Source of the DNA: CAYYJM01 sp964471755
Lineage (GTDB): Bacteria; Planctomycetota; Planctomycetia; Gemmatales; Gemmataceae
DNA length: 30,940 nucleotides
Reading direction: 5' to 3'
Assembly: GCA_964471755.1 (NCBI GenBank)
Contig: CAYYJM010000045.1
Location: 1 to 30,940, forward strand
The notes under the pieces: generated by a model
Databases searched by the model: none
Told to the model about the DNA's origin: nothing
The model's input: the letters and a program-made list of their open reading frames with translations, nothing else
In this document: positions 14,413-23,387 of the stretch, piece after piece
Numbering within the stretch: the first letter of the stretch is position 1
Layout: each line of letters begins with the position of its first letter
Position numbers and translations under genes: made by a program

Positions 14413-16320
14413 TCACTTCGTGGGTGCTTCCTTCAGCCAGGCCTCGTTGAAGGCGACGCAGTGGATCTGCCTGCCACGCGGGCCGAGGAGGTAGATCACA
14501 CCGTTGGGCCCCTGAGCCACGGAGAGGTAGCCACCAGGGCCGTCCACCTTGCGGACGTGCGGCCAGGTTTTGCCGTCGTCCAGGGACAGGGCGGCGAACG
14601 CACCACCTCCGACGAGTTGTTTCCGGGAATCGAAACTGCACAGGAGCAGCGCCCCGCTGGCGAGCTTCAGCGCCGCGGCCTTCGCGCCGACCGAGATGCC
14701 GGGGAACGGCGTCGGCACCGACTGCCAGGTCTTGCCCTCGTCCTTCGAGGCGAAGGCCGGCATCGGGTGAGGACCACGCAGGAAGGCCAGGTAAGCGCCA
14801 TCGTCACGCTGAACGACCGCAGGGTGGATGGCGTACTTGCCGGCCGCTGCCCGCAGGTCGCCGGCGGCCACCTGCCACGTTTTGCCCCGGTCGGCGCTGG
14901 TCATGACTCGCTCGTCGCGATGACCGAAATCGCCATCGACGGCCAGGACGAGCTTGCCGTCCCTGGCGACGAAGGCCGAGCAGGGCTGGCTCATGCGGCG
15001 CGGATCCTCACGCCTCAAGATGATGCGTGGCTTCGACCAGGTTGCGCCGTTATCGTCGGAGAAGCGCATCCCCTCGACCGCGTCGTCCCAGCCCTTGAGC
15101 GACTGAGTGAAGAAGTGGTAGAGACGCTTGCCGTCGGAGAGAAGAACCGGGGCGTGCGTGTTGCAGTCCGGGGTGCCGAAGAAGAACGTCGGCGGATCCC
15201 ATTTCTCGGAGCCGGCCCGAAGCCGGGTCGCGGCCTGGGCACACTCCCGGCCGGCCTCGCTGACGCAGGTGTACCAGACGGCCAGGACATCGCCATTGGG
15301 ACAAACGGTGATCGCCGAGAAGTGATTCCAGGCTCCGTAGATCGGCCCCCAGGCGTCCGCAGGCACGGCGACGCCCTTGCTGAGGGTGGCGAAGTAGGGC
15401 CGGCTCGGCTCGGGACCGCCCTTCGGGGCCGGCTTCTGGACGACGTTCCGCTGGTGGAGCGGTGGCTCTGCCACGGGGAGCGGCCGTGTCATCGGCCTGT
15501 CACCCAGGGCGACGCGAAAGCCGGTGACGCGATTGGCGTCCTCGGGCAGATGGCCGGAGCGATTCGCCGAGCGGGCGTAGCGAGCCGTGCCGAGTTTGTG
15601 GGCCGCCGTCAGGTAACTCCAGCCGCGCGTGATCCGCGCCCAACCATCGGCCGGGCCAACCGGGTCGGTCTGGTCGCCGGCGGCGTAGGGACCGTACCAG
15701 TCGTGGCACCACTCGGCGACGTTGCCGACCATGTCGCGCAGGCCCCAGGCATTGGCCGGATAGCTGCCGACCGCGACGAGGTCGAGTCGCTTCTTCCCGT
15801 CGGGCGACAGACCCAGGTTCGCCTGGGCTGACGTGACAGTGTCACCGCTGGGATACGGCGAGGTGGTGCCAGTCCGGCAGGCGAATTCCCACTCAGCCTC
15901 GGTCGGCAGGCGGTAGGGCCGGCCTTCCTTCTTCGCCAGCCAGGCGCAGAAATCGACGGCCTGCTGCCAACCAACCTGAACGACCGGATCGTCGTCGTGG
16001 GAGCCGATCCCATGCTTACCGCGCCGGTTCTTGTGGGCCGGATCGAACAACTCGTACTGGGCGTTGGTCACCTCGGTGACGCCGAGATAGAAAGGCTGCG
16101 TGATCGTCACCTTGTGAGCCGGGGCCTCGTCCCAGTCGCGCGTATCCCACTCGGCCCGTGTCGTCGGCGGAGCGTTGCCGGTGCCCATGACGAAGGTGCC
16201 GGGTTCGATGCGCACGAACTTCATGCCGATGGAGTTCGTGTGATCCTTGCCGGTCGGAACCTCGGCTCCGAAGAGAAAGAGCGCGGCCAGGATCGCGGTG
16301 GTCAGGGTCAGCCGAAACAT
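14413..16320 (-). CDS. secreted FGE-like (SUMF1) domain fused to a BNR/sialidase-like propeller
   Basis: A 635-residue exported protein. Signal peptide residues 1-19 follow a GGAGG-preceded ATG. Residues about 28-273 are an FGE-sulfatase/SUMF1-type fold: NSIGMKFVRIEPGTFVMG, VTEVTNAQYELF, RLPTEAEWEFACR, GNVAEWCHDWYG and RVTGFRVA. In true formylglycine-generating enzymes the RGGSWLC...C region supplies two catalytic cysteines. Here it reads RGWSYLTAAHKLGTARYA (232-249), without cysteine, so the domain is probably non-catalytic. Residues about 305-630 form a sialidase-type propeller with Asp-box-like repeats (SDDNGATWS, SADRGKTWQ, SKDEGKTWQ, SLDDGKTWP). The full Arg-triad/Tyr set of GH33 is not evident. 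It starts 12 bases after the sialidase gene. It may bind or process surface glycans in the periplasm or outside the cell. Confidence 0.8.
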   Translation of the reverse strand: MFRLTLTTAILAALFLFGAEVPTGKDHTNSIGMKFVRIEPGTFVMGTGNAPPTTRAEWDTRDWDEAPAHKVTITQPFYLGVTEVTNAQYELFDPAHKNRRGKHGIGSHDDDPVVQVGWQQAVDFCAWLAKKEGRPYRLPTEAEWEFACRTGTTSPYPSGDTVTSAQANLGLSPDGKKRLDLVAVGSYPANAWGLRDMVGNVAEWCHDWYGPYAAGDQTDPVGPADGWARITRGWSYLTAAHKLGTARYARSANRSGHLPEDANRVTGFRVALGDRPMTRPLPVAEPPLHQRNVVQKPAPKGGPEPSRPYFATLSKGVAVPADAWGPIYGAWNHFSAITVCPNGDVLAVWYTCVSEAGRECAQAATRLRAGSEKWDPPTFFFGTPDCNTHAPVLLSDGKRLYHFFTQSLKGWDDAVEGMRFSDDNGATWSKPRIILRREDPRRMSQPCSAFVARDGKLVLAVDGDFGHRDERVMTSADRGKTWQVAAGDLRAAAGKYAIHPAVVQRDDGAYLAFLRGPHPMPAFASKDEGKTWQSVPTPFPGISVGAKAAALKLASGALLLCSFDSRKQLVGGGAFAALSLDDGKTWPHVRKVDGPGGYLSVAQGPNGVIYLLGPRGRQIHCVAFNEAWLKEAPTK

Positions 16321-16332
16321 GGACGCCTCCGA

Positions 16333-17433
16333 TCAGTCCGTGTCGGTGAGCCAGGCGAGCGGAAAGCGTGCCAGGCTGATCGTCTCATAGGGGAACTTCG
16401 TGCCACGCTCGTAGAGGCAGGCGATCGTCCCATCGGGAAGGACCGTCAGGCACGAGTACGCGGCCGGGCCGGCGTGCAGTTCACGAGCAATCGGCCAGGT
16501 CTTGCCGTCGTCCCCGCTCAGACGCACCGTCATCTTTTCACGCTTCTTGCTCGCCGGATTGGAGAAGAGCAGGCTGCCCTTCGCACCCGGATAGCGCAGC
16601 AAGCTCGCCTGGCAGACCGGTTCAATCTGCGTCGCGTCCTCGACCGGTTTCGACCACGTCTCGCCGCCGTCCTTGCTGGTCGCGATGAAGCGGTGATTGC
16701 TGGCCTGGAAGCTGCGCATGTTGAGCAGCAGCGAGCCATCGGTCAACTCGGCGACCTGGGATTCGTTGCACTTCGGGCCGACGGCCGGGCCGCGCTTCCA
16801 CGTCTTGCCGTGGTCGTCGCTGTAGATGACGTGCGCGTAGTTGGCCTTCGTCTTCGCGACCTTGTGATCACAGGGGATGACCAGTCGGCCGGACTTCGTC
16901 TGGATGCCGACGCCGGGACCGGTGGCGTACCAGGTCCAGTCGGCGGCCTTGGTGTCCTTCGTGATCTCCACCGGTGACGACCAGGTGACACCATCGTCGG
17001 TACTCTTGCAGACCCAGACGGTACGGCTGCCCTTGCTCGTGCCGTCGAGAATGCGGCCCTCCGTGTCGCTGCCGAGATTGTGCGTCAGGAGCAGCCAGAT
17101 GGTGCCGGTGTCGCGGTCGATGACCGGACAGGGGTTGCCGCAGGTGTTGTCGCCGTCGGCCCAGACGATCTGCGGCTTCTGCCAGGTCTTGCCGCCATCG
17201 AGACTGCGTTTGAGCAGAAGGTGGATCGCTCCGGCGTCGCTGATCCCGTTCTTGCGGCCCTCACAGAAGGCGAGGAGGGCCCCCTTCGGCGAGACGATCA
17301 GGGAGGGAATGCGGTAGCTGTGGTAGCCATCCTGCCCGGAGACGAAGACCGGAGCCTGGACCGGCTCGGCGGCGAAGGACCTGACCGGAGCGAGGAGAAG
17401 GCAGGCGAGGAGGGGGATGGAGAAGAGTTTCAT
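16333..17433 (-). CDS. secreted exo-alpha-sialidase (GH33-like)
   Basis: A 366-residue protein with signal peptide 1-22 (MKLFSIPLLACLLLAPVRSF). It has the six-bladed sialidase propeller with YRIP (Arg41) and five Asp boxes: SLDGGKTW (77-84), STDDGVTW (144-151), SDDHGKTW (205-212), SKDGGETW (253-260) and SGDDGKTW (306-313). Probable active-site residues are all present: Arg triad Arg41, Arg240 and Arg304, acid/base Asp66 (SDAG), and the nucleophile pair Tyr326 with Glu224 (NESQ). It should remove terminal sialic acid or related nonulosonic acids from glycoconjugates outside the cytoplasm. The ATG lies about 11 bases from GGAGG; a nearer upstream ATG is out of frame. It is the first gene of a likely three-gene operon. 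Confidence 0.9.
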   Translation of the reverse strand: MKLFSIPLLACLLLAPVRSFAAEPVQAPVFVSGQDGYHSYRIPSLIVSPKGALLAFCEGRKNGISDAGAIHLLLKRSLDGGKTWQKPQIVWADGDNTCGNPCPVIDRDTGTIWLLLTHNLGSDTEGRILDGTSKGSRTVWVCKSTDDGVTWSSPVEITKDTKAADWTWYATGPGVGIQTKSGRLVIPCDHKVAKTKANYAHVIYSDDHGKTWKRGPAVGPKCNESQVAELTDGSLLLNMRSFQASNHRFIATSKDGGETWSKPVEDATQIEPVCQASLLRYPGAKGSLLFSNPASKKREKMTVRLSGDDGKTWPIARELHAGPAAYSCLTVLPDGTIACLYERGTKFPYETISLARFPLAWLTDTD

Positions 17434-17702
17434 GCGGGAGCATGCCTCCGGATGAATCGTCTGGGGGAGGGAAACCGCTGGTCAGGTAGGTTACCGCCGC
17501 GCAGGTGCGGCGTAAAGCGCCGAAAAAGTTCCGCCCTCGTCGGCACGCGACCGCCAGGAGAACCGGTAGCGGCAGGCCTCTCTACCGTCCGAGTTGCGAA
17601 GCGGACGGACATTACTCAACTGACCGGCGATAACTTCTCGACTTGACCTTCGATTTGCGGTAAGATTGGGGTTCCTGGACTCTCGAGAAGCAGGGGCGAA
17701 AC
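17434..17702. promoter_or_regulatory. divergent intergenic region, sialidase operon versus sulfite oxidase
   Basis: This 269-base region should carry promoters for both directions. A possible hairpin at 17491-17515 has CGCCGC/GCGGCG arms around GCAGGT, extended by TTA/TAA with one bulged base. A weak sigma70-like pair for the + strand is CGGACA (17606-17611), 17 bases, GATAAC (17629-17634). TTGACC at 17643-17648 has no -10 at proper spacing. None of these is convincing alone. Confidence 0.35.
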
Positions 17703-18893
17703 ATGACTGTTCAGCACGATGCGCAACCCGAAGGCGTGCCGACTCGCCGGCGATTTCTCCGACAGGCCGCCCTCGGTGGTCTGGCTCTGACCTTCGGGCC
17801 GGGTCTGGCGTCCGGCTATCCCGGCGACGAACCGCCAACTCCCGAACTCGTCCTGCGTGAGTTGATGCCGCTCAACCTCGAATCTCCCTTCGCCGCCCTC
17901 GACGGTTTCCTCACTCCGACGAGTCGCTTCTACGTCCGCAGCCACTTCGCCCAGCCGACCATCGACATGACCACCTGGCGACTGCGGATCGATGGAGCCG
18001 TCAAGGAGGCTCTGACCCTCGATCTCAACGCCATCCGCAAGATGCCGTCGAAGACGTTCCCGGCGACGCTCGAGTGTGCCGGCAATGGCCGGGCTCACCT
18101 CGTCCCCCGGGCGAACGGCGTCGCCTGGGACCTGGGTGCCGTCAGCACTGCCGAGTGGACCGGCGTCCCGCTGGCCGACATCCTGGAGAAGGCCGGCGTC
18201 AGCGACAAGGCCGTCGAGGTGGTCCTCTCCGGAGCCGACAGTGGCACCATGCCGGCGGGTTCGCCCGTGCCGGGAGCGATCCACTATGAGCGCAGTCTGC
18301 CGCTGGAGAAGGCCCGGCGACCGGAGGTGCTGCTCGCCTATTCCATGAACGGCAAGGATCTGCCGGCGGGCAATGGCTTCCCGCTGCGAGCGGTCGTCTC
18401 GGGCTGGTACGGCATGGCGTCGGTCAAGTGGCTGTCGCGGATCACCGTCGTCGAGAGCCCCTTCCGCGGCAACTTCCAGACCTTCGACTACACCTACTGG
18501 CGGCGCGATGGCGACCGCCTGGTGGTCGAGCCGTTGACGACGCTCGCGGTCAAGTCGCAGATCGCCCGGCCGACTCTGCACGAGGTGATCCGGGCCGGCA
18601 GTGACTACCGCATCTACGGTGCCGCCTGGACGGGCGAGGCCGACGTGACGAAGGTCGAGGTCTCGACCGATGGCGGCAAGACCTGGCAGACGGCGAAGCT
18701 GCTCGGCGAGAAGGTGCCGTTCGCCTGGCGTCTGTGGGAACTGCCCTGGAAGGCCCCGAAGCAGCCCGGCCGCTACCGCCTGATGTCGCGGGCCACCGAC
18801 TCGAAGGGGCAGACCCAGCCCGAAAAGCACAACCGCGATTCGCGTGCCTACCGCATCCACCACACGCTCGCCGTCGAGGTGACCGTGGTGTGA
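17703..18893 (+). CDS. Tat-exported sulfite-oxidase-like molybdopterin enzyme
   Basis: A 396-residue periplasmic oxidoreductase of the sulfite oxidase/SoxC-like family. Tat signal: TRRRFLRQAALGG (14-26). The molybdopterin domain (about 60-270) contains TLECAGNGR with Cys125, the expected Mo ligand, followed by GVAWDLGAVSTAEWTGVPL and HYERSLPL. The C-terminal Mo-co dimerisation domain (about 285-395) has VEVSTDGGKTW and RATDSKGQTQPE. No b-type haem domain is fused, so electrons must go to a separate acceptor. The next gene on the same strand, 69 bases on, encodes a haem-motif protein, but a functional pairing is inference. Start: ATG with CAGGGG upstream. Confidence 0.9.
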   Translation: MTVQHDAQPEGVPTRRRFLRQAALGGLALTFGPGLASGYPGDEPPTPELVLRELMPLNLESPFAALDGFLTPTSRFYVRSHFAQPTIDMTTWRLRIDGAVKEALTLDLNAIRKMPSKTFPATLECAGNGRAHLVPRANGVAWDLGAVSTAEWTGVPLADILEKAGVSDKAVEVVLSGADSGTMPAGSPVPGAIHYERSLPLEKARRPEVLLAYSMNGKDLPAGNGFPLRAVVSGWYGMASVKWLSRITVVESPFRGNFQTFDYTYWRRDGDRLVVEPLTTLAVKSQIARPTLHEVIRAGSDYRIYGAAWTGEADVTKVEVSTDGGKTWQTAKLLGEKVPFAWRLWELPWKAPKQPGRYRLMSRATDSKGQTQPEKHNRDSRAYRIHHTLAVEVTVV

Positions 18894-18962
18894 GGAGAGG
18901 TTCTGGACGACGCCCCGCCCTGATTGACTGACCGCTTGCTGACACCGCCGGAGTTTCCCACC

Positions 18963-21188
<2,226 letters not shown>

Positions 21189-21201
21189 CTCCTGGCGAGC
21201 G

Positions 21202-21217
21202 TGGGGCGTCAGCCCCA
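21202..21217 (+). terminator. GC-rich hairpin after the DUF1553 gene
   Basis: TGGGGC-GTCA-GCCCCA is a perfect 6-base stem with a 4-base loop, 13 bases after the stop codon. No T-run follows, so it is a weak intrinsic terminator or a dispersed repeat. Its 3' arm is directly followed by the GAGG ribosome site of the TIGR02996 mini-gene. Confidence 0.4.
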
Positions 21218-21226
21218 TGAGGTGCC

Positions 21227-21382
21227 ATGCACGACGAGGCGACGATGCTCGCTGCCTACGCGGCGAGCTATCCCGACGAGACGGATCGGCTCATCCTGGC
21301 CGACTGGCTGGAGGAGCGCGGCACCTGGCTGCGCGATCCCGACCTGGCCCAGACCCCGCCAGGCCAAGGCGAACTGCGGTAG
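21227..21382 (+). CDS. TIGR02996-like mini-protein
   Basis: A 51-residue frame starting at ATG just after GAGG, encoding MHDEATMLAAYAAS, then a Tyr-Pro-Asp-Glu turn, then RLILADWLEERG. This matches the planctomycete repeat-companion domain TIGR02996, whose core is 'ALL.AI...PDD...RLVYADWLEERGD'. The domain usually sits at the N-terminus of longer proteins. Here a stop follows about 20 residues after the core, so it is either a stand-alone copy or a truncated gene. Function is unknown. Confidence 0.6.
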   Translation: MHDEATMLAAYAASYPDETDRLILADWLEERGTWLRDPDLAQTPPGQGELR

Positions 21383-21479
21383 GATGTGCGGAGGCAGTGC
21401 TGCCGCTGGTCGCCTACGAGCCTGAGGCGCAGACGAAGTGCGAGCGAGCAGTCGCACCACTTTCCCAGAGGAAGATTTC

Positions 21480-22397
21480 ATGTGGCGGTTTATCGCGGTC
21501 AGTGCATTGCTGTTGAGTTCCGTGCCGATACTGACGATCGCTCAGGATAAAGAAGAGCCGGCACGATCCCTGGCTGACGATGCCGCCTTCCTCGCGGCGG
21601 GCGGCGGCAAGTCCGACGCCGTGTGGAAGTCCGCCGATCTCTCGCTCACCAAGGGGGATGACAAGTTCCGGTTCCGCGGCAAGCTCGGCGTGACCTTCTC
21701 GTTCGAGAAAGGCCAGACGATCGGTCGGGCTAATTTCCAAATCGATCTCGGCAAGGGTGGCGGTGGCTTTGCGAAAGCGTTCCCGACCAAGGAGCCGAAC
21801 GTGAAGTTGACGGAGAAGGGCGGCAAGCGGTTCATAACCCTCACCACAATCGGAGACAAGGTCCACACGCTGGAGTATTCCATCAAAGGCACCGAACTGA
21901 TCGTCCAGGGTGGAAAAGTGTCGGGCTGGGCGGGTTACAGCGCGGACCTGACTCGGCCGAGGACGTTCCGCCCGCTGACCCAGGTCGAGTCCCTGCGCGA
22001 AGAGGTCCGGGATCTGTCGGCCCACATCCGCGCGCTGGAGGATCGCTTGGCCGAGCCGGAATTCAAGAAGCTGCACGGCACCTGGAAGGTCGTCGCGGTT
22101 GAAGGGGCACCGGGGCCAGGAGGGCCAGAGAGTATGGAGTTCGTCTTCGAGGCCGGCAAGCTCATGTCCAAGTCCGACAAAGGGGGTTCGCCCACCCGGA
22201 TTTACATCGATACCAGCCGGAAGCCCGCAACGATCGACTTCTGCCTCGACGATGTGATCGTCCGCGGTCTCGGCATTTATGAACTGACGGGTGATAAACT
22301 GAAGGTATGCTTCGCTTCCGAACTGGTGGGGCGTCCCACGGAATTCGCGGGGACGAAGGGCAAGTCCATTTTGTTGTTTCTGGAGCGGGTACGCTAG
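21480..22397 (+). CDS. secreted TIGR03067-domain protein
   Basis: A 305-residue exported protein. GAGGAAG upstream fixes the ATG at 21480; the frame extends to a GTG at 21438. Signal peptide: MWRFIAVSALLLSSVPILTI. Residues 30 to about 165 are an unrecognised beta-rich region with many Lys/Gly (KFRFRGKLGVTFSFEKG). A short coiled coil (about 168-195: SLREEVRDLSAHIRALEDRL) links it to a C-terminal TIGR03067 domain (about 198-303) with HGTWKVVAVEG, EFVFEAGKL, RKPATIDF, GIYELTGDKLKVCF and RPTEF. TIGR03067 is a lipocalin-like planctomycete domain of unknown role. Codon use is less GC-rich than in neighbouring genes. Confidence 0.8.
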   Translation: MWRFIAVSALLLSSVPILTIAQDKEEPARSLADDAAFLAAGGGKSDAVWKSADLSLTKGDDKFRFRGKLGVTFSFEKGQTIGRANFQIDLGKGGGGFAKAFPTKEPNVKLTEKGGKRFITLTTIGDKVHTLEYSIKGTELIVQGGKVSGWAGYSADLTRPRTFRPLTQVESLREEVRDLSAHIRALEDRLAEPEFKKLHGTWKVVAVEGAPGPGGPESMEFVFEAGKLMSKSDKGGSPTRIYIDTSRKPATIDFCLDDVIVRGLGIYELTGDKLKVCFASELVGRPTEFAGTKGKSILLFLERVR

Positions 22398-22469
22398 CGT
22401 GAACCAGAAGGGTTGATGGGTTCCCCGAATCCGTCTCGGGTGGTAGGGAGTTTAGAACGAGAAGTCGTC

Positions 22470-23219
22470 ATGACCGAGCGAGAGTGGCTGGAGTGCGGAG
22501 ATTGGCTGGCTTTATGGCGCTATTCTTCTGACATCAAGTTGCTTACCGTGCGGAAGATGCGATTGTTCGCAGCGGCCGCTTGTCGTCGTTTTTCTCATCG
22601 TATCGTGGACCAACGCAGCTGGCGAGCCGTGGAAGTCTGCGAACGCAGCGCGGACGATGGTGTGAAAACCGACGACGAGCTGACTTCGGCTCGTGACGAG
22701 GCAGCAGGTGCGGCCCGCTCGCTCACAGGTGTATTCCGCATCGCAGCCTTTTCAGTGTGTCTACTTGCTTATTCGGATCCTGGCAAGGTTGGCAGGGCGA
22801 CTGAATTTGCACCGCTTGTCCACGCCTATGAAGCCCTTATCGCCGCCGGGCTGATCGGGTCCGAGATGATGCTTGACGATTTCGAGGACGAACTCAGACA
22901 GCACCCAGTTTTTCTCGGTGGGATGGTCGATGGGAAGCGCATCCAGGCCGATTTGTTGCGCGAAGTGATCGGTAATCCCTTCTATCCCCGTTCCTTTGAT
23001 CTGTCCGATCTCACTCCCACAACATTGGCTCTCGCCCAAGCCGCCTACGAGAATCGCGCTCTGCCGAGCGGGGATCTGTGCCAGCAACGGCTCGCGGTCT
23101 TGTCCGATGCTTTGGAAGAAGCCGGGGGCGAGGACGCCGACCTCCTCAGGCACCTGCGCTCGCCCGGGCCGCATGCCCGTGGATGCTGGGCGCTCGACCT
23201 GATCCTGGACAAACGGTGA
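22470..23219 (+). CDS. planctomycete-specific hypothetical protein (MTExEWL family)
   Basis: A 249-residue cytoplasmic protein. The frame is open from TTG 22413 and ATG 22416, but the ATG at 22470 begins MTEREWLECGDW, the typical start of a family I recall as numerous in Gemmata-like genomes. Only a weak GAGAAG site precedes it. Recognisable family elements are VRKMRLFAAAACRRF, RRAVEV-like WRAVEVCERSADDGV, DLLREVIGNPFYPRSFDLSDL, a TPTTLALAQAAYENRAL segment and GPHARGCWALDLILDKR. No enzymatic motif is visible and the function is unknown. Codons are clearly less GC-rich than in flanking genes, consistent with recent acquisition. Confidence 0.7.
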   Translation: MTEREWLECGDWLALWRYSSDIKLLTVRKMRLFAAAACRRFSHRIVDQRSWRAVEVCERSADDGVKTDDELTSARDEAAGAARSLTGVFRIAAFSVCLLAYSDPGKVGRATEFAPLVHAYEALIAAGLIGSEMMLDDFEDELRQHPVFLGGMVDGKRIQADLLREVIGNPFYPRSFDLSDLTPTTLALAQAAYENRALPSGDLCQQRLAVLSDALEEAGGEDADLLRHLRSPGPHARGCWALDLILDKR

Positions 23220-23325
23220 CCGGGCGTCTGTCAGCTCGCCGGGTGCGATCCGCTGGATCCCATCCGACGCGGAGGCCATTCGCACGGCCCTGGACGCCAT
23301 CGCCGATTCGCGGATTCCTGGCTGA
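23218..23325 (+). pseudogene. possible gene remnant (C-terminal fragment)
   Basis: A frame without a start reads DRASVSSPGAIRWIPSD, then AEAIRTALDAIADSRIPG and a stop. The helix-like tail and G/C-rich third positions resemble a decayed protein C-terminus rather than random intergenic DNA. It begins at the stop of the previous gene. No family is assigned. Confidence 0.2.
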
Positions 23326-23351
23326 CGGACCACGAGGAGATGCGGTATACT
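23322..23351 (+). promoter_or_regulatory. candidate sigma70-type promoter for the DUF1501 gene
   Basis: CTGACG (23322-23327) and TATACT (23346-23351) are separated by 18 bases, with four and five matches to the -35 and -10 consensus. The expected start of transcription, near 23358, is about 30 bases before the ATG. Confidence 0.4.
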
Positions 23352-23387
23352 GGGTGTTGCTCGTAGCTTCCGCCTGGAGACCTGCCG

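Noticed and set aside
14413..16320. Annotation as an active formylglycine-generating enzyme
   Set aside because: The catalytic cysteine pair is absent from the conserved RGG(S/W) region and no sulfatase gene lies nearby.
17643..17666. TTGACC followed by TAAGAT as a promoter for the sulfite oxidase gene
   Set aside because: The spacing is 12 bases, too short for a sigma70-type promoter.
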